20,958 bases of DNA from an uncultured Actinomycetes bacterium (GTDB lineage: Bacteria; Actinomycetota; Actinomycetes; Nanopelagicales; Nanopelagicaceae): the NCBI GenBank assembly GCA_903832395.1, contig CAILBF010000100.1, positions 1-20,958 on the forward strand. Direction: 5' to 3'. The translations under genes and the position numbers were made by a program. Below the pieces are notes generated by a model. That model searched no databases. It saw nothing but the letters and a program-made list of their open reading frames with translations, and was not told where the DNA came from. The number at the start of each line of letters is the position of its first letter. Position 1 is the stretch's first letter. Below, one piece after another: positions 15,139-20,958 of the stretch.

Positions 15139-15175
15139 TTGTTGCGGTGTTCTTCATAGAAGAACACCGCAACAA
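15139..15175. repeat. 17-bp perfect hairpin between binding-protein and ATPase genes
   Basis: Arms TTGTTGCGGTGTTCTTC (15139-15155) and its exact reverse complement (15159-15175) enclose three bases (ATA). In the minus-strand transcript it lies 20 bases after the binding-protein stop and 27 bases before the ATPase start codon. No U-run follows, so complete termination is unlikely. A 3'-end stabiliser or partial terminator that keeps binding-protein mRNA in excess is the usual role of such elements in periplasmic-permease operons. Confidence 0.8.
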
Positions 15176-15194
15176 CATTTCCAACGGTTATTGC

Positions 15195-16175
15195 TTACTG
15201 TCCAGCAGCATCACAAATCTTGTAATAAGTTGCGATGTTTGCCTTTGTAACAAGGGTTGAAGGCAAGATATTTGAATACTTAACCTTTTGACCCTTGAAC
15301 AGTTGAGCAAATAGATCAACCATCATTGAAGTTTCCTCATAGAGAGGTTGTCCCACAACTCCAAAGACTTTGCCATCACGAATGAGATCGAGATTTTGGC
15401 GAATATAGTCCATGCCGATGATTGTGATTTTACGGTTAGATTGCGCAGCTGCTTGAGACCAGGTTTGGGCTCCATTTCCTGTTGTCGAATATGCAGCGAC
15501 GATATCTGTGTTGGCTGACATCATTCCAACAGCGATTGCTACTGCCTTAGTTGGATCGAAACCTTCGATACCAATGTCAGTCGTCTTCATGTTAGGGCAG
15601 GCTTTTGTAAGTTCTGCCTTAAATGCTGCAGCTTTGGTGTTTTCTTCATCGTTGAGGCTTCCCTCAGTGATTGCGACAGTTCCAACTCCATTAGCTTCCT
15701 TGCAAATTGCATCTGCTGGGCCTGAACCAGCATTCGGTACAAATTGTGCAACTGATGCGATGTAAGAAGTTGTTCCAGCCTTAGGGATTGCGTGCCATCC
15801 CATGATTGGATAACCCTTCTTAGCTAACTTCTCTGCGTATTTAAATAGAACTGGGCTAACTGGATAAACTGCAATTCCGCCCCATTTTCTAGTAGCAAGT
15901 TCAGCGTCTACTAGTGGCAAAGACCCAACATCATCCCAATTAGATGCGCTGGCATTACCAACAACTTTGCAATAGAAACCTAACTTTTTGCACTCGGCCA
16001 TTAAGCCCGCTTGCATCAATCTGTGAACTGGGTGATCTTTCATAGGTTGAACGAAGAGGATGCTCTTCGCGCGACCCTTATAACTTACGGCTGCACTTGC
16101 ATTGTTACTGATAAAAATAGTTGGCAGTACTAGCGCAACTATTGCAAGCGTTGAACTTAGGAACTTCTTATTCAT
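15195..16175 (-). CDS. Sugar ABC transporter substrate-binding protein (ribose-binding-protein-like)
   Basis: 326 residues. Exported binding protein of a CUT2 importer. A signal peptide is clear: MNKK, a hydrophobic stretch to about residue 22, and an ASA cleavage site after residue 28. There is no cysteine at the cleavage site, so it is not an evident lipoprotein. The mature part has the type I periplasmic-binding fold: SILFVQPMKDHPVHRLMQAG, WGGIAVYPVSPV, AAFKAELTKACPN, VAAYSTTGNGAQTW, IIGMDYIRQNLDLIRDG and VVGQPLYEET. A strong AGGAGGT ribosome site (16185-16179) sits before the ATG, which fits high expression. It lies 63 bases after the permease gene and before the hairpin. Confidence 0.94.
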   Translation of the reverse strand: MNKKFLSSTLAIVALVLPTIFISNNASAAVSYKGRAKSILFVQPMKDHPVHRLMQAGLMAECKKLGFYCKVVGNASASNWDDVGSLPLVDAELATRKWGGIAVYPVSPVLFKYAEKLAKKGYPIMGWHAIPKAGTTSYIASVAQFVPNAGSGPADAICKEANGVGTVAITEGSLNDEENTKAAAFKAELTKACPNMKTTDIGIEGFDPTKAVAIAVGMMSANTDIVAAYSTTGNGAQTWSQAAAQSNRKITIIGMDYIRQNLDLIRDGKVFGVVGQPLYEETSMMVDLFAQLFKGQKVKYSNILPSTLVTKANIATYYKICDAAGQ

Positions 16176-16238
16176 TTTACCTCCTAGGTTATGTTTCTTC
16201 TTTTTATGGCTGAGTCACGTTCTGGTAGAGCTTGGATA

Positions 16239-17279
16239 TTAAATGACCCCCTTAGCCTTTACGGCTTCAGGATCATTTAATTCTTCATCATTAGATTTGC
16301 GCATCGTGTTGCGGTATTTTCTTCGATAGACGTCTAAAAAGACCGCTAAAACTAAAATAAATCCAACGGCTATGAGTTGGAAATTTGGGCTTAATCCACT
16401 GGTTACCAAACCACTTTGAACGCATTGAATGAGAAGTACACCTAAAATTCCGCCTGCGATTGTGCCAACTCCGCCAAATAAGCTAACTCCGCCAACTACG
16501 GTTCCAGCAATAACGGTTAATTCCCAGCCAGTTCCGATACTTGGGGCACCGGCGTTGAGAGAAGCCATAACTAATTCACCGGAAAGAGCTGAGAGTGAGC
16601 CAGCTAAAATGAAGCAAGCCAGTTGATATTTTTTAACATTAATTCCAACAATTCTTGCGACTTCGCTATTTCCACCAATGATATAAAGATTTCTTCCTAT
16701 GGTTGTCTTGCGAATAACAAAATCTCCAACTAAACAAACAAAAATCCAAATTGGAAGATTCCAGCCAAGGTTAAGAAACGATGTGTTGTCACCGATTGTT
16801 GTTATTACTTTAGGTAGTGGGTATACCGGATAGCCTTGAGACACCACTTGAATCATCCCTTGTGAAACAAAAAGCATTCCTAGGGTTTGTATAAATGCAG
16901 GCACACCAGCTCGTGTGACCATAAAGCCATTAATTGCACCAACCAGTCCACCAAGAAAAATACCAGCTAGAAGGGCAAGCCAGACTGGCCAACCTGCAGT
17001 TGTCATTAATTTTCCTGAGACGATTGCGATGAGGCCGGCTACGGCACCGACTGATAAATCAAAATTTCCGCTAATTAAAAGAAATGCTTGCCCAACGCCA
17101 ATTATTGAAACAAAGGTAACGGCTTGCACAATCGATCCAATAACTTGCCCCGAAAGAAAAACTGGTCTGAATGATTGAAAAATTGCGGCCGATAGAACTA
17201 GAGCTACTACCACGCCTAACTCAGGTACGGCGAGCAAACGATAGAAAAATCCTTCGCTGGTCTTTTTCTTGTTCGACAT
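16239..17279 (-). CDS. Sugar ABC transporter permease (RbsC-like)
   Basis: 346 residues, strongly hydrophobic with roughly eight to ten membrane spans and charged ends (SNKKKTSEG at the start, YRRKYRNTMRKSNDEEL near the end). Family blocks include GQAFLLISGNFDLSVGAVAG and GAINGFMVTRAGVPAFIQTLG, the cytoplasmic loop that contacts the ATPase, and a later GTVVGGVSLFGGVGTIAGG. It forms the channel of the importer, probably as a homodimer since no second permease gene is present. ATG start with GGAGAGGG upstream. First gene of the permease, binding protein, ATPase order; the control region is probably 17280-17387. Confidence 0.95.
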   Translation of the reverse strand: MSNKKKTSEGFFYRLLAVPELGVVVALVLSAAIFQSFRPVFLSGQVIGSIVQAVTFVSIIGVGQAFLLISGNFDLSVGAVAGLIAIVSGKLMTTAGWPVWLALLAGIFLGGLVGAINGFMVTRAGVPAFIQTLGMLFVSQGMIQVVSQGYPVYPLPKVITTIGDNTSFLNLGWNLPIWIFVCLVGDFVIRKTTIGRNLYIIGGNSEVARIVGINVKKYQLACFILAGSLSALSGELVMASLNAGAPSIGTGWELTVIAGTVVGGVSLFGGVGTIAGGILGVLLIQCVQSGLVTSGLSPNFQLIAVGFILVLAVFLDVYRRKYRNTMRKSNDEELNDPEAVKAKGVI

Positions 17280-17387
17280 GTTAAGCCCTCTCCGTATGCT
17301 TCTTGGAAACAGTTAACAGTCTATAAGTTTCATTCAAGAACACAATGAGTTCGGCACATTAATTCTGCACGCATTTATAACTTTTTG
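17280..17387 (-). promoter_or_regulatory. Gap upstream of the transporter operon
   Basis: This 108-base space between the epimerase stop and the permease start probably holds a promoter for the transporter. A GTTAAC palindrome lies in AACAGTTAACAGT, a motif also present (as GTTAAC) upstream of the dehydratase gene. Possible -10 sequences such as TATAGA are seen on the minus strand without a good -35. GGAGAGGG precedes the permease ATG. Confidence 0.3.
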
Positions 17388-17395
17388 TTATAAAT
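17373..17395. repeat. AT-rich inverted repeat at the epimerase stop codon
   Basis: ATTTATAAC (17373-17381) and GTTATAAAT (17387-17395) are perfect 9-bp arms with a five-base loop. The arm at 17387-17395 contains the TAA stop of the epimerase gene. It may reduce read-through into the transporter genes or protect the transcript end. It is AT-only apart from two positions, so it would be a weak RNA stem. Confidence 0.45.
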
Positions 17396-18347
17396 CCGAG
17401 TTAAAAATGATGCTAAAAGCAAACTTCAGTGGTTTTCCAGGCGTAAATAGTGGCACACCAGCAGTTTTTAAGGCTTCGTCTAATTTATCTGTGCATCCAT
17501 GAGTGGGTTCTATGGCCAACCATCTTCCTTTTTCACCCATGCTTGGCCATGCATCTAAGTTAAAACACAGACCTACAAATGGAATTTCTTTCGGATCAAA
17601 ATTAAAACTAAGTGAGCAGTTTTTTTGAGGGTTTAGCAGGGATACTTGGCCATCACGCGGCGATTTGAGAACTACTTTATCCGTTAGTGGTTTGCTCAAT
17701 GTGACCCGGCTAATGTCATGTTTTTGATTATCTGCCCCTATGGTTTGCGGCCATTGATATTTATCTAAATGGCCAAGATAGCCATCTAACCCATCGGCAC
17801 CCAATCTGGAACTGAATCCAAATTCTTTAGTCATTTCTGGATTTCCGTTAACTTGGATATGCATTCCTTCAACAGCGTTAAAAAGTGGGTGTGCCGACCA
17901 AAAACCATAGAAGTCGGTGTCGCCAACATTTTCTATCGAATACGAAAATAGTAAGGAATTCTCTTTAAGTTCAATTTTCCTTTGGAACTTATAAGGGACA
18001 ATTGCACCTATAGCCTCTGTAGTAATTACATTGCCAGAATTTTCACAGGTCCAGACTTGGGTCCAGAGTTCACCGTGATCTGGCATAACAATGCTTGGAT
18101 TGCCTGGATAAGTTCCATTACCTATGTTTGGAAAACACTCATCAAAGCCTGAAATGTCGTGCGCTTCGTAGGCATCATAATTATTTCTACTGCGAAACGG
18201 TCGGCTCTCGTCTGTCCATAACCAATCATATTTTGCTCGCTTATCTGTAATTTGTGAGATTTTTGCGCCTAGCTCTGGAATTACACGCACCCTCAAGTGC
18301 TCATTTTCAAGTTCCTCAATTTTCCAGCCTTGAGAGTATTCATTCAT
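17388..18347 (-). CDS. Aldose 1-epimerase (galactose-mutarotase-like) family protein
   Basis: 319 residues of the galactose-mutarotase-like beta-sandwich family, interconverting sugar anomers or a related carbohydrate-binding role. Visible blocks are VRVIPELGAKISQI near the N-terminus, GFDECFPNIGNG, MPDHGELWTQVW with a candidate catalytic His, FWSAHPLF with a second His, and GEKGRWLAIEPTHGC with the conserved Glu-containing segment near the end. It starts at ATG 18347, close to and divergent from an SDR gene at 18406. In this setting it would supply the anomer used by the sugar dehydrogenase or by the transporter's downstream enzymes. It is distant from the best-known GalM sequences, so the activity itself is an inference. 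Confidence 0.82.
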   Translation of the reverse strand: MNEYSQGWKIEELENEHLRVRVIPELGAKISQITDKRAKYDWLWTDESRPFRSRNNYDAYEAHDISGFDECFPNIGNGTYPGNPSIVMPDHGELWTQVWTCENSGNVITTEAIGAIVPYKFQRKIELKENSLLFSYSIENVGDTDFYGFWSAHPLFNAVEGMHIQVNGNPEMTKEFGFSSRLGADGLDGYLGHLDKYQWPQTIGADNQKHDISRVTLSKPLTDKVVLKSPRDGQVSLLNPQKNCSLSFNFDPKEIPFVGLCFNLDAWPSMGEKGRWLAIEPTHGCTDKLDEALKTAGVPLFTPGKPLKFAFSIIFNSDL

Positions 18348-18405
18348 AGCGGCAATAATGACATAATCTGTGAGTCGATAGGAGGGTTAGCCAAAGGAGA
18401 TTTGC
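18348..18405. promoter_or_regulatory. Short divergent promoter region
   Basis: Only 58 bases separate the epimerase ATG and the SDR GTG. A CATAAT (18362-18367) is a possible -10 for the plus-strand gene, without a recognisable -35. AAAGGAG (18393-18399), six bases before GTG at 18406, fixes that start. There is no evident ribosome site before the epimerase ATG, so its message may be leaderless or nearly so. Confidence 0.35.
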
Positions 18406-19191
18406 GTGACAAGGAAAAATTATTGGCAGGATAAATTTTGTATTGTTACCGGAGCGGCATCTGGAATTGGCTTTGAAACTTCAAAAATATTGATTTCTGA
18501 GGGTGCAAAAGTACTAGGTCTGGATAAAATCCCCGCCCCTGGAACGGTAAAAGAAATTTTTTCCGCTAGCAATAACCCTTACGAAGTCTGTGATTTATCA
18601 AAACCTCAAGAAATACAAGCAGTTTTCCAAAGCTTTACTGATTCAAAACTATCTGCCTTGTTCAATGTTGCAGCCATGCCAACTAACGGGGCTGGGATTC
18701 AAGATACCGATGTTGATCTCTGGGATAAAATAATCGATGTAAACCTACGATCAATATTTTTAACTGCAAAATACTCGTTACCTTTATTTAAAAATAACCT
18801 TGGTGGATGCATAGTGAATGTCTCCTCGGTCCACGCATATGCAACGATGAAGAATCACGCCGCATATGCCGCATCGAAAGGCGGAGTGAACGCCTTAACA
18901 ACTGCATTGGCTATTGAACTAAACCCTCTCAACATTCGTGTTGTCGGTGTTGCACCTGGTTCCATAAGAACTCCTATGACGACTACGAATCTGAAAGACG
19001 ATGCTGCCTTACTCAACTCATTGGGTTTCCCAACTGATGGAAAATCGATTGGGCATGTTGGTGAGCCTGAAGAAATTGCGAAAGTTCTTATTTGGTGCGC
19101 ATCCTCAGAAGCTTCTTATATAACCGGGACAACAATTCAAGCCGATGGAGGATTGTTGTCTCGCTTGGGTTATGAAAAGGCAACTGATTAA
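18406..19191 (+). CDS. Short-chain dehydrogenase/reductase (sugar dehydrogenase candidate)
   Basis: 261 residues, classical SDR. TGAASGIG lies at 15-22, Asp40 in LGLDKI favours NAD, CDLSKP is present, and the NNAG motif is changed to NVAA (87-90). Ser140/141 is in VNVSSVHAY, Tyr154 and Lys158 are in AAYAASKGG, and the tail is PEEIAKVLIWCASSEASYITGTTIQADGG. Start is GTG, with AAAGGAG upstream. The lactonase gene follows two bases after its stop. An SDR followed by an SMP-30 lactonase is the usual pair for oxidation of an aldose to a lactone and its opening, as in L-fucose, L-rhamnose, D-xylose and L-arabinose pathways. The sugar is unknown. Confidence 0.91.
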   Translation: MTRKNYWQDKFCIVTGAASGIGFETSKILISEGAKVLGLDKIPAPGTVKEIFSASNNPYEVCDLSKPQEIQAVFQSFTDSKLSALFNVAAMPTNGAGIQDTDVDLWDKIIDVNLRSIFLTAKYSLPLFKNNLGGCIVNVSSVHAYATMKNHAAYAASKGGVNALTTALAIELNPLNIRVVGVAPGSIRTPMTTTNLKDDAALLNSLGFPTDGKSIGHVGEPEEIAKVLIWCASSEASYITGTTIQADGGLLSRLGYEKATD

Positions 19192-19192
19192 A

Positions 19193-20068
19193 ATGCTTAA
19201 AAAATTGAACAGTGTCGATGTCGCCGCTAAAACTCAATGTCTTTTGGGGGAAGGGCCTGCATGGAATAGAAAACTTGGGGTGCTCCATTTTGTTGATATT
19301 TTTGGAAAGAAAGTTCATACATTAAATCCAAGCGATGGGTTAGTAAAAACTTTTGCGACAATACTTTCTCCCGGTGCGGTTCTCCCAACTAATGAAGAGA
19401 AACTAGCGCTTGCCTTAAATGATGGGCTGTATACCGTTGATTACTCTGGAAATAACCTCGAAAATTTATATCTGATTGAAAAAGATATATCTACAAATCG
19501 AATGAACGACGCAAAGTGTGATCCGAATGGGAAGCTTTTTGCAGGCACTATGGGAGATGGCAACTCACCTACTGGTTCCCTTTATAAAATAGATTCTGAA
19601 GGTTTCGAGAAAATACTGAATCGAGTCACAGTTTCTAATGGTCTAGCGTGGAACCGTGATGGTTCAAAAATGTATTACATAGACTCAGGTAAGCAATCGG
19701 TTCAAGTCGCCGATTTCGATTTAGCAACCTCAACAATCAAAACTTTCAAACTTTTTGTTGAGTTCCCGGCTTCATTTGGAATTCCAGATGGGATGTGCGC
19801 AGATCTTGATGGTGGAATTTGGGTAGCTTTTTTCGGTGGCTCACACATAAGACGCTACGCTGAAGATGGCACACAAACTCATGCGATTGAATTACCTATC
19901 CCGCAAATAACAAGTTGTTGTTTTGCAGGAGAAGGTTCAACGCTTTTATACATCACCACAGCCTCTGTAGAAGTGGGTGATGGACGAAAAATAGATAGCA
20001 ACGAAGGAAATCTCTTTTGCATCGATGTTGGGATTCCTGGAGCAGGAACTGTCCCCTTTATTCTTTAA
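19193..20068 (+). CDS. SMP-30/gluconolactonase family lactonase
   Basis: About 291 residues, the normal size of the six-bladed propeller lactonases that hydrolyse aldonolactones with a divalent metal. CLLGEGPAWN holds the first-blade metal Glu. RMNDAKCDPNGKLFAGTMG carries the conserved Asn/Asp segment, VSNGLAWNRDGSKMYYIDS the second metal Asn, and IPDGMCADLDGGIWVAFF the metal Asp. I prefer ATG at 19193, one base after the SDR stop, because the first blade begins a few residues later. An ATG at 19172 in the same frame would overlap the SDR by 20 bases. AAGG (19177-19180) is the only nearby ribosome-site candidate, at a longish 12 bases. The opened lactone would feed the dehydratase at 10852. 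Confidence 0.9.
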   Translation: MLKKLNSVDVAAKTQCLLGEGPAWNRKLGVLHFVDIFGKKVHTLNPSDGLVKTFATILSPGAVLPTNEEKLALALNDGLYTVDYSGNNLENLYLIEKDISTNRMNDAKCDPNGKLFAGTMGDGNSPTGSLYKIDSEGFEKILNRVTVSNGLAWNRDGSKMYYIDSGKQSVQVADFDLATSTIKTFKLFVEFPASFGIPDGMCADLDGGIWVAFFGGSHIRRYAEDGTQTHAIELPIPQITSCCFAGEGSTLLYITTASVEVGDGRKIDSNEGNLFCIDVGIPGAGTVPFIL

Positions 20069-20092
20069 ACAGAGTGTTCGTATTCCTCAGGC

Positions 20093-20713
20093 TTACGAGA
20101 GATGAATTACCTTCTCAGCCCGTCCGCTGGTGCGCTCAATAAAGCGAGCATTGGCTTCATCGCTGCCACGTGCCCAACTTTCTGCATCTTTGATGGTCTT
20201 GCCGTAGGCATGGTGGCGAGCGATCAACCTAGCCAACCTAATCTCATCAGAGATTTCAATGTAATAGGTCTGGTCAAGTAAAGGAAAGACGCCGTCCCAA
20301 TTGTGATCGGTTGAGAAAAGATAATTTCCTTCGGTGATTATTACTCGGGCGCTCGGCGAGATTGCACCTTCGTTTTCTACTGATGCCTCAATTTCGCGGT
20401 GGAAAATTGGAAATCTAATTTCTTCATTTGGTTTTCTTTTAACTTGGTTTAGCAATTCGATAAATCCAAGGGAATCGAATGTGTCAGGTGCACCTTTGCG
20501 ATCGCGAGCGCCCATATCGATTAAAACTTCATTGCTCAGGTGATAACCATCCATTGGGATTATTGCTACTTCTGGGATCGGGAATTTCTTGGTAACTGCA
20601 TCGACGACTGTTGATTTACCGGCACCAGGTTTGCCAACAATGCCGATTAAAGTTCGCTGAGAGCCACTTGCCAAAATCGCTGAGATATCGTCGAAGAAAT
20701 CCTCAATTCTCAC
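20093..20713 (-). CDS. P-loop nucleoside/sugar kinase (uridine kinase/phosphoribulokinase-like)
   Basis: 206 residues. Walker A GKPGAGKST (27-35), the strand-2 motif IIPMDGYHLS, DTFDSLGFIELL, FPIFHREIEAS, ITEGNYLF and the lid-region RLARLIARHHAYGKT fit the small kinases grouped with uridine kinase, pantothenate kinase and the FrcK-type kinase near fructose transporters. It phosphorylates a small substrate with ATP in the cytosol. The start is GTG at 20713, with no good ribosome site. It converges on the lactonase gene (24-base gap) and diverges from the flavin oxidoreductase gene (30-base gap). Its place beside sugar genes favours a sugar or sugar-derived substrate, but this is inference. Confidence 0.85.
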   Translation of the reverse strand: MRIEDFFDDISAILASGSQRTLIGIVGKPGAGKSTVVDAVTKKFPIPEVAIIPMDGYHLSNEVLIDMGARDRKGAPDTFDSLGFIELLNQVKRKPNEEIRFPIFHREIEASVENEGAISPSARVIITEGNYLFSTDHNWDGVFPLLDQTYYIEISDEIRLARLIARHHAYGKTIKDAESWARGSDEANARFIERTSGRAEKVIHLS

Positions 20714-20743
20714 AACTTCAATATATCTGAGATACTTGCACCT
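20714..20743. promoter_or_regulatory. 30-base divergent intergenic region
   Basis: Two start codons face away from each other across 30 bases that contain ATATAT and GATACT stretches but no Shine-Dalgarno sequence for either gene. Any promoters must extend into the opposite coding region, and one or both messages are likely leaderless or nearly so. Confidence 0.35.
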
Positions 20744-20958
20744 ATGACAACTTCCCTATTTGATCCAATAAAAATCCGCGGTCTTGAGATTGCTAACCGA
20801 GCTTGGGTAAGTCCAATGTGCCAATACTCAGCGGTTGATGGTGTTGTAAGCGCATGGCATCCGGTTCACATCGGTTCCTTCGCGAGTGGCGGTGCTGGAT
20901 TAATAATGATGGAAGCAACCGGGGTAACACCAGAAGGAAGAATTTCAGTAGCGTGCAC
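20744..20958 (+). CDS. NADH:flavin oxidoreductase / Old Yellow Enzyme family, 5' end only
   Basis: The first 71 codons of a gene cut by the window end. MTTSLFDPIKIRGLEIANRA followed by WVSPMCQYSA, WHPVHIGSFASGGAGLIMMEATGV and PEGRIS is the unmistakable N-terminus of an Old Yellow Enzyme/YqjM-type FMN enzyme. SPMCQYSA includes the Cys that tunes FMN in the YqjM-like class, and the segment HIGSFASGGAGLIMMEAT is the conserved barrel strand. These enzymes reduce activated alkenes with NAD(P)H. Start ATG at 20744 has no visible ribosome site. Whether the rest is intact cannot be seen. Confidence 0.9.
   Translation, partial: MTTSLFDPIKIRGLEIANRAWVSPMCQYSAVDGVVSAWHPVHIGSFASGGAGLIMMEATGVTPEGRISVAC

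Noticed and set aside
20069..20092. Terminator between the lactonase and kinase genes
   Set aside because: Only five-base arms (TCGTA/TACGA) spanning the gap and no T-run.
1..20958. CRISPR array, insertion sequence, prophage or attachment site
   Set aside because: No regularly spaced repeats, transposase or integrase motifs, or terminal inverted repeats were seen. The tRNA gene is intact and I saw no direct repeat of its 3' end.

Overview
The window looks like a piece of a compact, AT-leaning bacterial chromosome (GC around the low to mid 40s by eye). Genes are packed tightly, starts often overlap the preceding stop, and there are no insertion sequences, phage genes or CRISPR arrays. Gene content and compactness would suit a streamlined freshwater actinobacterium of the acI / Nanopelagicales kind. 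That placement is inference from overall character, not from a marker gene.

Layout. (1) 49-140: a serine tRNA (anticodon GCU) on the minus strand. (2) 4792 down to 259: a minus-strand operon of a fumarylacetoacetate-hydrolase-family (FAH) enzyme, a KDPG/KHG-type aldolase, an ABM-fold small protein and pyruvate phosphate dikinase. The two gaps in this operon are not ordinary spacers. Both carry what look like C-terminal remnants of deleted short-chain dehydrogenase (SDR) genes, the first quite clearly, the second tentatively. (3) 4900-8936: a divergent plus-strand operon of a D-2-hydroxyacid dehydrogenase, a stand-alone lipoyl domain, the alpha and beta subunits of a thiamine-diphosphate 2-oxoacid dehydrogenase (E1), and an SDR. 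No E2 acyltransferase core or E3 is present. (4) 9029-10754: a GntR/FCD regulator behind a near-perfect palindrome, converging on an Ldh2-family dehydrogenase. (5) 10852-13522: an enolase-superfamily sugar-acid dehydratase overlapping an FGGY sugar kinase. (6) 18347 down to 13594: aldose-1-epimerase-like protein, then a CUT2 (ribose-type) sugar ABC transporter made of permease, binding protein and double ATPase, with a 17-bp perfect hairpin between the last two genes. (7) 18406-20068: an SDR and an SMP-30/gluconolactonase-family lactonase. (8) 20093-20713: a uridine-kinase-like P-loop kinase, divergent from the start of an Old Yellow Enzyme gene cut by the window end.

Together the genes read as an island for uptake and oxidative breakdown of one or more aldoses or sugar acids. 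Likely steps are import (ABC transporter), anomer interconversion (epimerase), oxidation to a lactone (SDR 18406), lactone opening (SMP-30) and dehydration to a 2-keto-3-deoxy acid (enolase-superfamily enzyme). The keto acid could then be cleaved directly by the aldolase, or oxidised by an SDR and split by the FAH-family hydrolase. Both routes release pyruvate. Pyruvate and related 2-hydroxy or 2-oxo acids can be handled by the two hydroxyacid dehydrogenases and the E1 enzyme, or returned to PEP by pyruvate phosphate dikinase. The actual sugar cannot be read from the sequence; L-fucose, L-rhamnose or a pentose are candidates by analogy with known non-phosphorylative pathways.
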